A DNA stretch of 64,000 nucleotides from Mariniblastus sp964414815 (lineage in GTDB: Bacteria; Planctomycetota; Planctomycetia; Pirellulales; Pirellulaceae): positions 62,001 to 126,000 of the forward strand of contig CAYPXY010000006.1 in NCBI GenBank assembly GCA_964414815.1, in the 5' to 3' direction. The notes under the pieces are model-generated. The model had not been told where the DNA came from, did not search any database, and was given only the letters and a program-made list of their open reading frames with translations. This document shows positions 8,703-19,400 of this stretch, piece by piece. Numbering within the stretch: the first letter of the stretch is position 1; each line of letters begins with the position of its first letter. The translations under genes were made by a program, and so were the position numbers.

Positions 8703-9533
8703 ATGAGCAAGGATGCCAAGTTGACCACCTCAGCAGGAGCCTGTAACCCAGGCTTATCGATTCCATATACACCCTCCAGGATACGAAGGGGCATTCATGG
8801 CTCTTCACAATGGGGACTGTTGGTGGTGATTGCGCTGAGCTTTACGTTTCAGCCGGGCTGTCGATGGCAAAAACTCAATGTAAATGAGGCGATGCTCGTC
8901 AGCTATCGTGATTTGGTGTGGGCAAAACGAGCCTACAACCTCCGATACGGGAACTGCGATCGTCCGTACGGCGAGCATTTTTACAACGGATTCTGTGCAG
9001 GCTACGAAGATGTTTGCAACGGTGGAGATGGCTATGTTCCGGCTTTGCCTCCGGTAGGCTATCGCGACCATCGATTCCAGTCACCGGATGGCGCTCAGTG
9101 TGTCAACGCCTGGTTTGAAGGCTATCCAGCTGGTGTAGCCGCAGCACGTCAAGAGAAAGTCGGGAACTACAACAACGTGCTGGTTTCCAAGCTAATCGAT
9201 ACCGCCGTGACGCGTGAGAAGAATATTGACCGTGCATTGCCCAGTGACGTTCCCGTGAAATCGGGACAGCCACAACCTTCCGCTGCACCACCGCTACCTA
9301 CGTCTCAATTGCCTGCCGGCTATTCAGCATCCTGGTATGTTGAGTCTTGGGAGGAAGGCGCACCCGTTACGCTGGCGGCAGACTTGACAGAAATTCACTC
9401 GGTCGTGGAGGGGCCTGTGACACCGGTCACTCCTCCGCCGATTGTTTCCGGTTCAGGGATCGTAGGGGAGGCTAAGTCGCTTCCTGGCTCTCCATCGTCT
9501 TCCTCGGGAGACACTTCCCGTCGATTGCGTTAG
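8703..9533 (+). CDS. Exported lipoprotein-like protein preceding the Wza-type export gene
   Basis: ATG 8703 is preferred over an in-frame ATG at 8622 because GAGG lies 6 nt upstream and the product then begins with a cytosolic N-tail, a hydrophobic segment (residues ~37-50) and a Cys at 53 (QPGC, a poor lipobox). The middle part is rich in Tyr, Gly and Cys (NLRYGNCDRPYGEHFYNGFC and DVCNGGDGY), and the last 100 residues are Pro/Ser-rich. I do not recognise a named domain. The stop is 100 bp before the polysaccharide export gene on the same strand, so a role in exopolysaccharide secretion or anchoring is a reasonable guess only. Confidence 0.7.
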   Translation: MSKDAKLTTSAGACNPGLSIPYTPSRIRRGIHGSSQWGLLVVIALSFTFQPGCRWQKLNVNEAMLVSYRDLVWAKRAYNLRYGNCDRPYGEHFYNGFCAGYEDVCNGGDGYVPALPPVGYRDHRFQSPDGAQCVNAWFEGYPAGVAAARQEKVGNYNNVLVSKLIDTAVTREKNIDRALPSDVPVKSGQPQPSAAPPLPTSQLPAGYSASWYVESWEEGAPVTLAADLTEIHSVVEGPVTPVTPPPIVSGSGIVGEAKSLPGSPSSSSGDTSRRLR

Positions 9534-9633
9534 CTGATTGAGTGAGCAACCTCTATTCCACAATTTTGAATCAACGTTTCACCTGGACATCCAATTTACA
9601 GCCCAACGGCTGTCACCAAGGGAGTTTTTAGAA

Positions 9634-10968
9634 ATGGTTTCTCAAACCAAGGGCTTGACAAACAAAATTTCTCGCCGACTGGGATTGCTGGTCGCGGTTG
9701 TGTTCAGCACTTCGCTGACCGGCTGCACGGCTCTGTTCGCGCCGGTCGACTCGATCCCTGCGAGCCGGGTTCCGCCCCAGTTTCTGGCTGACCCGCAAGC
9801 CAACAAGGTTCCCATCGATGTGGCCCGGTTGCGCCAGCCGAAACCTGAATTCTATACACTGGACTCGGGCGACGTGCTGGGGGTGTTCATTGAAGGTGTC
9901 CTCGGACGACGTGAAGAGGCTCCTCCGTTCAGCATGCCATCGCCCGACAGCGATGTTCCGCCCGCGATGGGGTATCCCATGCCGGTTCGAGAGGACGGGA
10001 CCATCAGTTTGCCAATGGTCAAGCCGCTGCCAGTGCGGGGTTTGACGATCGAACAAGCGGAAGCACTGATTCAGCGTACCTATCGTGACGGCCCCGAGCC
10101 AATCCTGCCAGAAAATGGTCGTATTATTGTGACCATTCTGAAAGAACGAACGTTCCGCGTGTTTGTGATTCGGCAAGACAACTCACTGGCTTCGCGGGGG
10201 AACCAATTTCAAGGCCAGCAACAGAGGGCAGGCGTTTTTGATCGCTCGGACTTGAGTAGTCGGGGATACGTATTGCGATTGCCAGCCTACCAGAACGACG
10301 TACTCAACGCACTGAGTCAAACCGGTGGTCTTCCCGGTATCAACTCCAAAGCAGACATCAAGATTCTGCGCGGAACCCGGATGCAAATCGAAGAGCGGGA
10401 TCAAAAGCTGACCGAGTTCTATCGAACCAACAAGCCGGAAGATTTTCCCTACGGAATTGTTCCTTCGATTCCGGATGAAACCAATTCCATTACCATCCCG
10501 ATGCGGCTTCGCCCTGGTCAGATTCCGGATCTTCGTCCGGAAGATATTATCCTGCGGGACGGTGACATCGTGTATGTCGAATCGAGAGAAACGGAAGTGT
10601 ACTACACCAGCGGACTGTTGGGAGGCGGCGAGTTTCCCATCCCGCGGGACTTCGACCTCGACGTCCTGCAGGCCGTCTCGATGGCAAGAGGTGGGACATT
10701 TGGAGCCACGACATCCACTGGACTCCTGGGCGGTGCCGCTCAAAACGTTCCCCCTACAGAACTGCTCGTTCTACGTCAGATTCCAGGTCGACGGCAAATC
10801 GCGATTCGTATCGACCTCAATTCCGCGATCAACGATCCGCGGCAACGAATCTATGTGATGAAAGGAGATACCCTGGTGCTGAGGTTCAAGCCGCAGGAAG
10901 AAATGATCAACTTTGCCTCCGGTGTGTTCTACACCTTCGGTATCAGTCGGTTGTTTAATCGCCGGTAG
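9634..10968 (+). CDS. Wza-type polysaccharide export lipoprotein (Poly_export/SLBB)
   Basis: The 444-residue product has a signal ending in the lipobox LTGC31. It is followed by a Poly_export domain (YTLDSGDVLGVFIEGVLG, then the strand IREDGTISLPMV-like segment with VREDGTISLP) and SLBB-like segments in the second half (DVLNALSQTGGLPGINSKAD and DVLQAVSMARGGTFG). Such proteins form the outer-membrane or periplasmic channel for capsule and exopolysaccharide. ATG 9634 is chosen because AAGGGAG lies 9 nt upstream and the signal peptide then sits at the N-terminus. The longer frame from 9538 would bury it. No tyrosine kinase or glycosyltransferase partner is adjacent, so the rest of the export pathway must be elsewhere. 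Confidence 0.88.
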   Translation: MVSQTKGLTNKISRRLGLLVAVVFSTSLTGCTALFAPVDSIPASRVPPQFLADPQANKVPIDVARLRQPKPEFYTLDSGDVLGVFIEGVLGRREEAPPFSMPSPDSDVPPAMGYPMPVREDGTISLPMVKPLPVRGLTIEQAEALIQRTYRDGPEPILPENGRIIVTILKERTFRVFVIRQDNSLASRGNQFQGQQQRAGVFDRSDLSSRGYVLRLPAYQNDVLNALSQTGGLPGINSKADIKILRGTRMQIEERDQKLTEFYRTNKPEDFPYGIVPSIPDETNSITIPMRLRPGQIPDLRPEDIILRDGDIVYVESRETEVYYTSGLLGGGEFPIPRDFDLDVLQAVSMARGGTFGATTSTGLLGGAAQNVPPTELLVLRQIPGRRQIAIRIDLNSAINDPRQRIYVMKGDTLVLRFKPQEEMINFASGVFYTFGISRLFNRR

Positions 10969-11003
10969 AACGGCTGAATTTTAAACTGAAATTCAATGGA
11001 AGA

Positions 11004-11030
11004 GGCCACCCATACAGGGTGGCCTTTTTT
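11004..11030 (+). terminator. Rho-independent terminator after the polysaccharide export gene
   Basis: An 8-bp stem GGCCACCC/GGGTGGCC with a short loop is followed directly by TTTTTT. It lies 35 bp past the stop at 10968 and between two convergent genes. Confidence 0.9.
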
Positions 11031-11054
11031 GTTCGCGGTTCACCACAAGATTCG

Positions 11055-12581
11055 CTAACCACTCACCGTCGCTACAATCCGGTTGATCGCGTTGAGGATT
11101 GCTTTAATGGACGCTTCGATGCAGTCCATCGAGACGGCTCGGCCCCGGTAGGTTTCGCCTTCGAACTCGACCAGCACGGCAATATCACCATTGGCATCAT
11201 GGCCCAGTGAAGTGCTGCGCAGGGAAAATTCACGACAGGTGAAATCGATCCCTGTGATTTGCTTGACTGCCAGGAACGCGACATCGACCGGCCCGGTTCC
11301 GTCCGTGACTTCGACCGTTTCTTCCTGGCCGCCCTTGGCCAACGTCAACCGGATCGTAGGGGTTTGCTGATAAGTCAGATTCAGGTCAAACGACGCCAGC
11401 GACCAGGTCTCATCGTCCGTGCCCAAGATCTGATTGTCCACCAGTGCCCGGATGTCACCGTCAAATACTTCCTTTTTGCGGTCCGCCAGTCGTTTGAAAT
11501 CCTCAAATACCTTTTGCAGTTGTTCGCCGGTCAGTGCATACCCCAATTGCTTGGCGCGATCGGCCAGCGCGGCGCGGCCGCTGTGTTTACCCAGCACCAA
11601 GTCCGTGTTGGCGAATCCAACGTCCTCGGGACGCATGATCTCGTAGGTCGTTCGCTCCTTGAGCATCCCGTCCTGGTGAATTCCGGCTTCGTGGGCAAAC
11701 GCATTGCGTCCCACGATGGCTTTGTTGCGCTGGACTTGAAGCCCCGTAATGGTTGAAACCAGGCGACTGGTGGGCACTAACCGGCGCGAGTTGATGGTCG
11801 TGTCACATTGATAGTAGTCATTGCGAGTCTTCATCGCCATGACGACTTCTTCGAGCGAACAATTTCCGGCTCGCTCGCCGATTCCGTTGATCGTACATTC
11901 GATTTGGCCCGCGCCGTTTTCCACTCCGGCCAGACTGTTGGCAACCGCAAGTCCCAGGTCATCATGACAGTGAACACTGATCACAGCCATGTCGATATTG
12001 GGAACACGATCCACCAGGTTCTTGATACAGGTGCCCATCTGGATCGGTGTCGCGTAGCCCACTGTGTCAGGAATATTGACCGTCGTCGCACCGGCTGCGA
12101 TGACGGCTTCCACCACTCGGCACAGAAAGTCAGGCTCGGTCCGAGCGGCATCTTCGGGAGAAAACTCGACGTTGTCGCAATATTTTTTTGCCCGGGAAAC
12201 ACCTTCTACAGCGCGAGCGATGATCTCGTCGGACGTCATCTTCAGCTTGAACTCGCGATGAATGGCACTGGTTGCCAGAAACACATGAATGCGCGGATTG
12301 GAAGAATGTTTCAGCGCCTCCCAAGCTCGATCGATGTCCTGATCGGAGGCACGGGCCAGTCCACAAATTTCCGGCCCGCGAAAATTCGTGGCGATTTCCC
12401 GAACGGCTTCGAAGTCTCCAGGCGACGCAATCGGGAAACCGGCTTCGATGACGTTGACACCCAAGTCGATCAACGCCTGGGCAATCTCCATCTTTTCCTG
12501 GAAGTTCATACTCGCCCCAGGAGACTGCTCGCCATCGCGAAGCGTCGTGTCAAAAATCGTGATGGTGCGTTGGGAACTCAT
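11055..12581 (-). CDS. leuA: 2-isopropylmalate synthase
   Basis: Catalyses the first committed step of leucine synthesis, acetyl-CoA plus 2-oxoisovalerate to 2-isopropylmalate. The 508-residue length fits the long bacterial LeuA. Features in order: the metal and substrate signature DTTLRDGEQSPGAS at residues 11-24, the second HMGL-like signature with metal ligands in VHCHDDLGLAVANSL, the GIGERAGNCSLEEV loop, and a C-terminal regulatory domain (after residue ~390) that binds leucine for feedback inhibition. No leader peptide or T-box is evident upstream. The gene is alone on its strand. Citramalate or homocitrate synthase are less likely given length and motif detail. Confidence 0.94.
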   Translation of the reverse strand: MSSQRTITIFDTTLRDGEQSPGASMNFQEKMEIAQALIDLGVNVIEAGFPIASPGDFEAVREIATNFRGPEICGLARASDQDIDRAWEALKHSSNPRIHVFLATSAIHREFKLKMTSDEIIARAVEGVSRAKKYCDNVEFSPEDAARTEPDFLCRVVEAVIAAGATTVNIPDTVGYATPIQMGTCIKNLVDRVPNIDMAVISVHCHDDLGLAVANSLAGVENGAGQIECTINGIGERAGNCSLEEVVMAMKTRNDYYQCDTTINSRRLVPTSRLVSTITGLQVQRNKAIVGRNAFAHEAGIHQDGMLKERTTYEIMRPEDVGFANTDLVLGKHSGRAALADRAKQLGYALTGEQLQKVFEDFKRLADRKKEVFDGDIRALVDNQILGTDDETWSLASFDLNLTYQQTPTIRLTLAKGGQEETVEVTDGTGPVDVAFLAVKQITGIDFTCREFSLRSTSLGHDANGDIAVLVEFEGETYRGRAVSMDCIEASIKAILNAINRIVATVSG

Positions 12582-12711
12582 GCGTCGGTCCTGATCGTTA
12601 AATGAATGTTTGCGAGTTTACCTAAGTGTAAAATCGGTAGTATATTATTGAAAAAGATTGGGCGTTTGAAAAGGCGATTACTTGTTGAAGGAACCGCTGG
12701 CGGAAGATTGG

Positions 12712-12967
12712 TCGTTTAGCCGCAAGCCGTCGGGGTTGCCGCCAAAAACGTACTGCAATTACGAAATGGCTCAATCGGCAAGCCCCAAAGGCGCGCGGGG
12801 CACCTGTTGTAGGTATCATGTTGGCAAGCAAATTGAATACGGAGACTGCACACAACCGTCGCGCCTGCGCCGACCATTGCCGGTCTTCCGATTCCAACCA
12901 TTGGTGGACCTACCTTTCCAAAAAGCTGCAAACGACTGGCGGTCGGCTTCGGCTTGCCGCTAAACGA
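12712..12967. repeat. Inverted REP-like pair (TCGTTTAGC-GCAAGCCG), possible MITE or BIME
   Basis: TCGTTTAGCCGCAAGCCG at 12712-12729 is matched by CGGCTTGCCGCTAAACGA at 12950-12967: an 18-bp inverted repeat with one mismatch, enclosing 220 bp. The right unit continues inward as GGCGGTCGGCTTCGG, itself able to fold. The enclosed DNA has no supported gene. It sits in the otherwise empty 12582-13012 gap between leuA and the methyltransferase gene. Confidence 0.65.
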
Positions 12968-13012
12968 TCTGGCTTATCGCGAACGGCTCCCCTTTTTTTA
13001 GTGGCTTACCAG

Positions 13013-13984
13013 ATGCAAAACGAATTACAGCCCAAGGACCTTGAGCAGGCTTCACTGTTCAAAACGAGAATAACGAAACAGACAAGGCACTTACGTCGAT
13101 GGCCCGGACGGGGAATTACCTGCTATCGGCTGTACGAAAAGGATATCCCGGAAATACCGCTGGTCGTCGATCGCTACGAAGACTTTTTGCATGTCACCGA
13201 ATACGAGCGACCCCATGATCGGGAGCCTGGTCGGCATCAGGCCTGGCTGGAGCTGATGCGGCGCGCGGCGGGGGAGGCCGCCGAAGTACCGGAAGAAAAT
13301 GTGGTACTCAAAAGCCGCGTCAGGGCTGACGATCAGCGGCAATACGAAAAACTGGCCAGCGCGAATCGGTTCCAGATCGTCCGAGAGGGCGGGCTTGAGT
13401 TCAAAATCAACCTATTCGACTATGTGGATACGGGCCTCTTTCTCGATCATCGCAAAACCCGAAAGATGGTTCAGGACGAAGCGGCAGGAAAAGATTTCCT
13501 GAATCTGTTTTGCTACACAGGTTCGTTTTCAGTGTATGCGGCCGCCGGTGGAGCAACCTCCACCGCGAGCGTCGATCTGTCGAACACCTACCTTGAGTGG
13601 GCCGAAGAAAATTTTGAGATCAACGGCCTCCGATCAGGCAATCATCAGTTCATTGCCAGTGACGCGATTTGGTTTCTGGAGTCGATAGCGGTGCAAGGTC
13701 CCCGGTTTGATTTGGCGGTGGTCGATCCGCCCACTTATTCCAACAGCAAGCGAACGCAGACCGATTGGGATGTCCAGTCCAGACATGTAGAGCTGCTGAC
13801 ACGGTTGGCGGCAGTCATGAGACCGGGTGGTGTCGTCTATTTCTCAACCAATTTTCGGCGGTTTAAACTGGAGGAGGAAGCGTTGGCCGACTATCAGATT
13901 CGCGAGATCAGCAAGCAGACGGTCCCGGACGATTTTCGAAATCGCCGAATCCATCGCTGCTGGAAAATGCAGGTCCGAGGGTAG
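13013..13984 (+). CDS. SAM-dependent methyltransferase, RlmK-like 23S rRNA guanine-N7 type
   Basis: Of 323 residues, nearly all match in order the C-terminal (RlmK) half of E. coli RlmKL, which makes m7G2069 in 23S rRNA. Landmarks are CYRLYEKDIPEIPLVVDRY (PUA-like/EEHEE part), TGLFLDHRKTRKM, the SAM motif FLNLFCYTGSFSVYAAAGG, TYLEWAEENF and catalytic-type VVDPPTYSNSKR. The THUMP and RlmL N-terminal half found in enterobacterial fusions is missing, so this is a stand-alone K-domain. The start is uncertain: ATG 13013 has a weak ribosome site, and the frame stays open to 12818 through the repeat-bearing region without added homology. The RlmI (C5-cytosine) assignment is less likely from the motif spacing. 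Confidence 0.82.
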   Translation: MQNELQPKDLEQASLFKTRITKQTRHLRRWPGRGITCYRLYEKDIPEIPLVVDRYEDFLHVTEYERPHDREPGRHQAWLELMRRAAGEAAEVPEENVVLKSRVRADDQRQYEKLASANRFQIVREGGLEFKINLFDYVDTGLFLDHRKTRKMVQDEAAGKDFLNLFCYTGSFSVYAAAGGATSTASVDLSNTYLEWAEENFEINGLRSGNHQFIASDAIWFLESIAVQGPRFDLAVVDPPTYSNSKRTQTDWDVQSRHVELLTRLAAVMRPGGVVYFSTNFRRFKLEEEALADYQIREISKQTVPDDFRNRRIHRCWKMQVRG

Positions 13985-13989
13985 CCAAA

Positions 13990-14023
13990 TAAAAAGCTTG
14001 CCACCCCACAAGGCGGCAAGCTT
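13990..14023 (-). terminator. Intrinsic terminator for the minus-strand PEP-CTERM gene
   Basis: A perfect 9-bp stem AAGCTTGCC/GGCAAGCTT (13994-14002 with 14015-14023) is followed on the minus strand by TTT then ATTTGG. It lies about 50 bp past the stop at 14075 and also directly after the plus-strand methyltransferase stop, so it may act in both directions. Confidence 0.75.
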
Positions 14024-14074
14024 GAATTTACAATCGTGGTTCGTTTGCGACGCAGCAAGTCGGGTTGCTGGTTC

Positions 14075-14791
14075 TTAGCAACTTCGACGGCGACGGATCA
14101 ACATCATACCAGCAACCAATGCTCCGATGATTGCAGTCGATGGTTCCGGAATGGCCGTAACTTTTAGGTTCATAAACGCTGTACGATTGGCAACCGTTCC
14201 GACGCCTGGGTTGCCGTGAATGACAATTGCTCCATAGTCTCCGATTGATGTACTAGAGCTAATCCTTTGGAGGCTAATATGTTGATCAGGGACATTTGGA
14301 ACTTGCGATCGTGCTGCGGCATCCGTCTGAAATACAAAATACAATTTCACATCTGAATTGGCAGTCGCATGTATGTTTGAGAAAGTCCAAGTAAACTCAT
14401 CACCCGAATCACCGGTACCCCATGCCACACTGCTATCAGAAGCTCCTAGAAAACCGCTAAGAAAGGTTGTACCTGTGAGTGTCGTGTACACTCCGACCCA
14501 AAGCTCAGAAATATTGTTGTCATTGTTGCCTTTGGTGAACTGGATGGAGTCAACTGAATACAGTTGTCCGTTAATCGGAGCATGAGCATTCCAACGCCCA
14601 CCAGGGTTTGCCTCTGTAATTGTCGAGGTACCCGAAAAGTCAACGACTTGGCCTGCAGTCCTTGTGAATAGCCCAATGGTACTGCTAGTAATATCCAACT
14701 CAATCGTGTCGGCTCGAGTCGGTTGTAGCTGCAGAAAAGCCACAGAGGTACACATCGCGATCACGGTCAACATGCTTGTGATACGTTTCAT
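14075..14791 (-). CDS. PEP-CTERM sorting-domain protein, second copy type
   Basis: A 238-residue precursor with signal peptide (MKRITSMLTVIAMCTSVAFL, cleavage near TRA-D) and a C-terminal IPEPSTAIIGALVAGMMLI followed by RRRRS, the exosortase recognition tail. The mature region is Ser/Thr/Gly-rich and probably a beta-sandwich, as in many choice-of-anchor proteins, and it shares no obvious similarity with the PEP-CTERM protein at 7356. GGAG sits 5 nt before the start codon. It is monocistronic with its own terminator. Surface location is inferred from the tail; function is unknown. Confidence 0.9.
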   Translation of the reverse strand: MKRITSMLTVIAMCTSVAFLQLQPTRADTIELDITSSTIGLFTRTAGQVVDFSGTSTITEANPGGRWNAHAPINGQLYSVDSIQFTKGNNDNNISELWVGVYTTLTGTTFLSGFLGASDSSVAWGTGDSGDEFTWTFSNIHATANSDVKLYFVFQTDAAARSQVPNVPDQHISLQRISSSTSIGDYGAIVIHGNPGVGTVANRTAFMNLKVTAIPEPSTAIIGALVAGMMLIRRRRSC

Positions 14792-15137
14792 AAAATCTCC
14801 GTTGTAAAAAAATCAAAAGTGAGAACGAGCTGGATTGGATCCAGTTAAACTAAACGCCTTCGAAAGAAATTCCCTAGCAGCGGGACGCAAGTTTCTGCAT
14901 CCAAACTTGGCCAACCAAGGCTATTGATCTCCGGCGATCAAGACTGGAAACAAGCGTTCCAGCCATCTACCTAAGAATTGTAATTCTGGCATGGTTGTAC
15001 ACAAGTCCACCAATAGGTAAAATCCCTGAACTTTCTCGATCCGCACCTTGACAGCACCGAAATGAACGGAATGATGGCTGTTTTCAACCCAAATGGCTGG
15101 AATTTGTTCCCATAAAAACCCAAAACAGGAAACTCCC
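14792..15137. other. Divergent intergenic region between PEP-CTERM gene and dapA
   Basis: Must hold promoters for both divergent genes. CTGGATTGGATCCAG at 14830-14844 is a perfect 6-bp inverted repeat about 40 bp upstream of the PEP-CTERM start and could be an operator. The dapA ribosome site CAGGA is at 15126-15130. No further gene is supported. Confidence 0.4.
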
Positions 15138-16040
<903 letters not shown>

Positions 16041-16058
16041 GTTTCATCAGGAGTTTCC

Positions 16059-16349
16059 ATGCTTCAGTTTACGGATTGCCCCCAATGTGCCAAGCGCATT
16101 CGCACCGACGCGGTGAAATGCCATCATTGCGGAACCGCCATCCCGACTGAATTGGCGGAAGTTCTTGACGTCATCGATGGGTCGCCGGAATTTGCCGTTG
16201 GCGGTTATACCGACGAGGATTTTGACTACGACGAGTTTGTCGAATCGGAGTTCGGCAGCCGCCCGCGTCGCCGGATCGGTTGGTTGTGGTATATCGTCGC
16301 TTGGTTGCTGGTCGTGCTGTTGCTGGCGGGTTCGGTGTTGAGTTTTTAG
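16059..16349 (+). CDS. Small zinc-ribbon membrane protein
   Basis: A 96-residue protein with an N-terminal zinc ribbon (C7-x2-C10 and C21-x2-C24: CPQC and CHHC), a strongly acidic middle (DEDFDYDEFVESEF), an RPRRR patch and one C-terminal membrane helix (about residues 72-95). The topology suggests a cytoplasmic zinc finger tethered to the membrane. Function is unknown. The 18-bp gap to dapA suggests cotranscription without implying a link to lysine synthesis. Confidence 0.8.
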   Translation: MLQFTDCPQCAKRIRTDAVKCHHCGTAIPTELAEVLDVIDGSPEFAVGGYTDEDFDYDEFVESEFGSRPRRRIGWLWYIVAWLLVVLLLAGSVLSF

Positions 16350-16407
16350 TAAACGTTTTATCGCGCCGTGAACGCCTACAGTTTTTAAAACCAGGACTTC
16401 AGACCAG

Positions 16408-19400
16408 ATGAAGGAGCTGACATCACTCCCGCGCGTGGGTCGGGAGCTACTTGAGCTTCCGGACGCGCTCGTTCAACAAGCTGGGTTTCAGGCTTGCGTT
16501 GCTTCGCTGAAGAATCAAACGCCGGCCACCTTCGACTCAGTCTGGGGGTCGTCCTGCGCGCTGTTGACGACGGCGCTGGCTCGCGAATTCGATCATGTGC
16601 TGGTCGTTGTCGAAGACACCAAACAGTTTGATCATCTGCTCGAGGATTTGGTCACGTTCCATGACCGCGAAGTGGAGCGGTTTCCTCCGACCGTTCAGGG
16701 CTTGTCGTCGGCCGTCACGGTCGATCTGGAGTTCGGCGACCGGATTCGGCTGCTCAAGCGGCTGACGGACGGCGAGGCCGGTGGGATCATCGTGACGACG
16801 GTCGGTGCGCTGCTTCAGCCTGTGCCGGCCGCACCGTCGCTCAGTTCCAGTTCTCGCACCATCGTGGCGGGCGATCCTGTCGATGTGGCCGAACTGCAAT
16901 CGTGGCTCAAGCAAAACGGATTTCGGAAAAAGTCAGTCGTCGAAATGCCCGGCGAGTTTTCCGTTCGAGGAACGATTGTCGATCTTTTTGCGGCCGATTG
17001 GGCGTCTCCTGTTCGAATGGAGCTGATCGATGGCGAAGCCGATTCGCTGCGCGAGTTTGACGTCGGCTCGCAGCGCAGCCGGTCCGAGATTCGCGATATC
17101 GAACTTACGGTACTGCCTTCGATCACGACGCAGGAGAAAGGAAGCCTGTTTGAGTTTCTGCCGGCAGACACCCTGGTTCTGCTTCACGAACCCGCCAAAC
17201 TCAATGAGCAGGCGAAGCGTTACATCGAACGTTCGGTGCGGCCCGATGAGCTGTTCCAATGGGCCCAGGTGAACCGCCAATGGGCCAGGTTTCCGCTGGC
17301 ATCGGCCGATTCCATTGCGGAGGGCTACGCCGGCCATGTCTACAATCTGCCCTTTGAATCGCTCGATGGCTTCTATGGCGATATCGGCGAAGTAAAAATT
17401 CAGGTCGACCGGTTGGGGCGAACCTCGGCGGGTGAGGCGATTGATGTCTGCGTCATTTCGCCGGTCGATGGTGAGCTGGAACGAGTCGAGGAAATACTGG
17501 GCGCGACCTCGATTGCGAGCCAGGGACGATTGTGGCTGGGTCTTGGGAGCGTTCACGAGGGTTTCCGAATTCGCGACCCGCAGATGGTGGTGGTCAGCAG
17601 CGATCAGATTTTCAATCGCACCGACCTTCGCCGCACCGGTCAGCGACGGTTGTCCAAAGCCATCGACAGTTTTCTCGATCTCAACGAAGGCGACTTGGTG
17701 GTTCATCTGTCGCACGGCATCGCGCGGTATCGCGGACTGGAGATGCTGAGCAAGGATGATGAACTGACCGAGCATTTAGTGCTGGAGTTTCATGGCGGGA
17801 CGCGGATGTACGTCCCGGCCGCAAAAATTGATCTGGTTCAGAAATATATCGGCGCCACCAAGTCCAAACCGATTCTCGCCAAAATCGGCGGTAAAACGTG
17901 GGGGAAACAGAAGGCGGCGGTCGAATCGGCGGTGATGGATCTGGCCGCTGAGATGATTGAATTGCAGGCCGAGCGCAATGCTCGTCCGGGGATTGCGTTC
18001 AATCAGGACTCAGAGTGGCAATTGGAGTTCGAACATTCATTCCCGTATCACGAAACGCCGGATCAGTTGACTGCGATCGAAGCGATCAAGGAGGATATGC
18101 AAACCTCGCGTCCGATGGATCGGCTGCTGTGCGGCGACGTTGGTTTCGGCAAGACAGAACTTGCGATGCGAGCCGCCTTCAAAGCTGTTGAAAGCGGCTA
18201 TCAGGTTGCATTGCTGGCGCCGACGACGGTGCTGGTCGAGCAACATTACAAAACCTTCAAGGAGCGGATGGCGGAATTTCCACTGGAAATCCGGAAGCTC
18301 AGCCGATTCTGTGAGCGAAGCGAATTAAAAGAGAGCCTGGAATGGATGCGAACCGGCAAGGCGGACATTGTGATCGGGACGCATCGGCTGGTTTCCAAAG
18401 ATGTCAAATTTTTCAATCTGGGTTTGGCGATCATCGATGAAGAGCAGCGTTTTGGCGTCGAACACAAGGAGCGATTAAAACAGGTTACCAGCAATGTCGA
18501 TGTGCTGACCATGTCGGCCACTCCGATTCCGCGAACGCTGCACATGTCGTTGGTGGGCGTGCGGAACATTTCGAACCTCGAGACCGCGCCGGCGGAGCGA
18601 TTGGCGGTGGAAACCAAGGTGCTGCGGTTCAATCACGAACTGATTCGCTCGGCGATGTTGCGAGAGCTCAACCGCGGCGGACAGATCTATTTTGTGCATA
18701 ACCGGATCGGGGACATTTATCAAGTTTGCCAGCAACTGGAGGAACTGGTTCCGGAGGCGACCTATGTGGTGGGCCATGGACAGATGGAAGATGGCGAGCT
18801 GGAGTTGGCGATGTCGGAGTTCGTAAATCAGCGTGCCGACGTGTTGGTCGCCACCACGATTATCGAAAGCGGTCTCGACATTCCGAATGCCAACACAATG
18901 TTTATCAACATGGCCGATCGCTACGGTTTGTCGGAGCTTCATCAGTTGCGAGGCCGGGTGGGACGGTACAAACATCAAGCGTATTGCTATTTATTGCTGC
19001 AGCCGCACAAACATATCAACCCCACGGCCGCCAAACGGCTGCAAGCGATCGAGACGTTTGCGGAAATGGGAGCGGGATTCGCGATCTCAATGCGCGATCT
19101 GGAAATTCGCGGGGCCGGGAACTTGTTGGGGACACAGCAGAGCGGCCATATTGCCACGGTGGGATACGAGCTGTACTGCCACATGCTCGAAAAAGCCGTC
19201 CGCAAGCTGAAACACCAGCCCAAGCGGATGACAATCAACGTCGAGGTGGATTTGCCTATTTCGGCGTACTTGCCGGATGAGTATATTCCTGACCGACGTC
19301 AGAAGATCGACTTTTATCGCCGGATGACCCGGATTGAGCGGTTCGATCAGGTTGAAGAACTCGGAAATGAGTTGAAGGATCGTTTTGGTCAGCTTCCGGA

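Noticed and set aside
12622..12897. Minus-strand 91-codon frame in the leuA-methyltransferase gap
   Set aside because: It passes through the inverted REP-like pair; no family or ribosome site.
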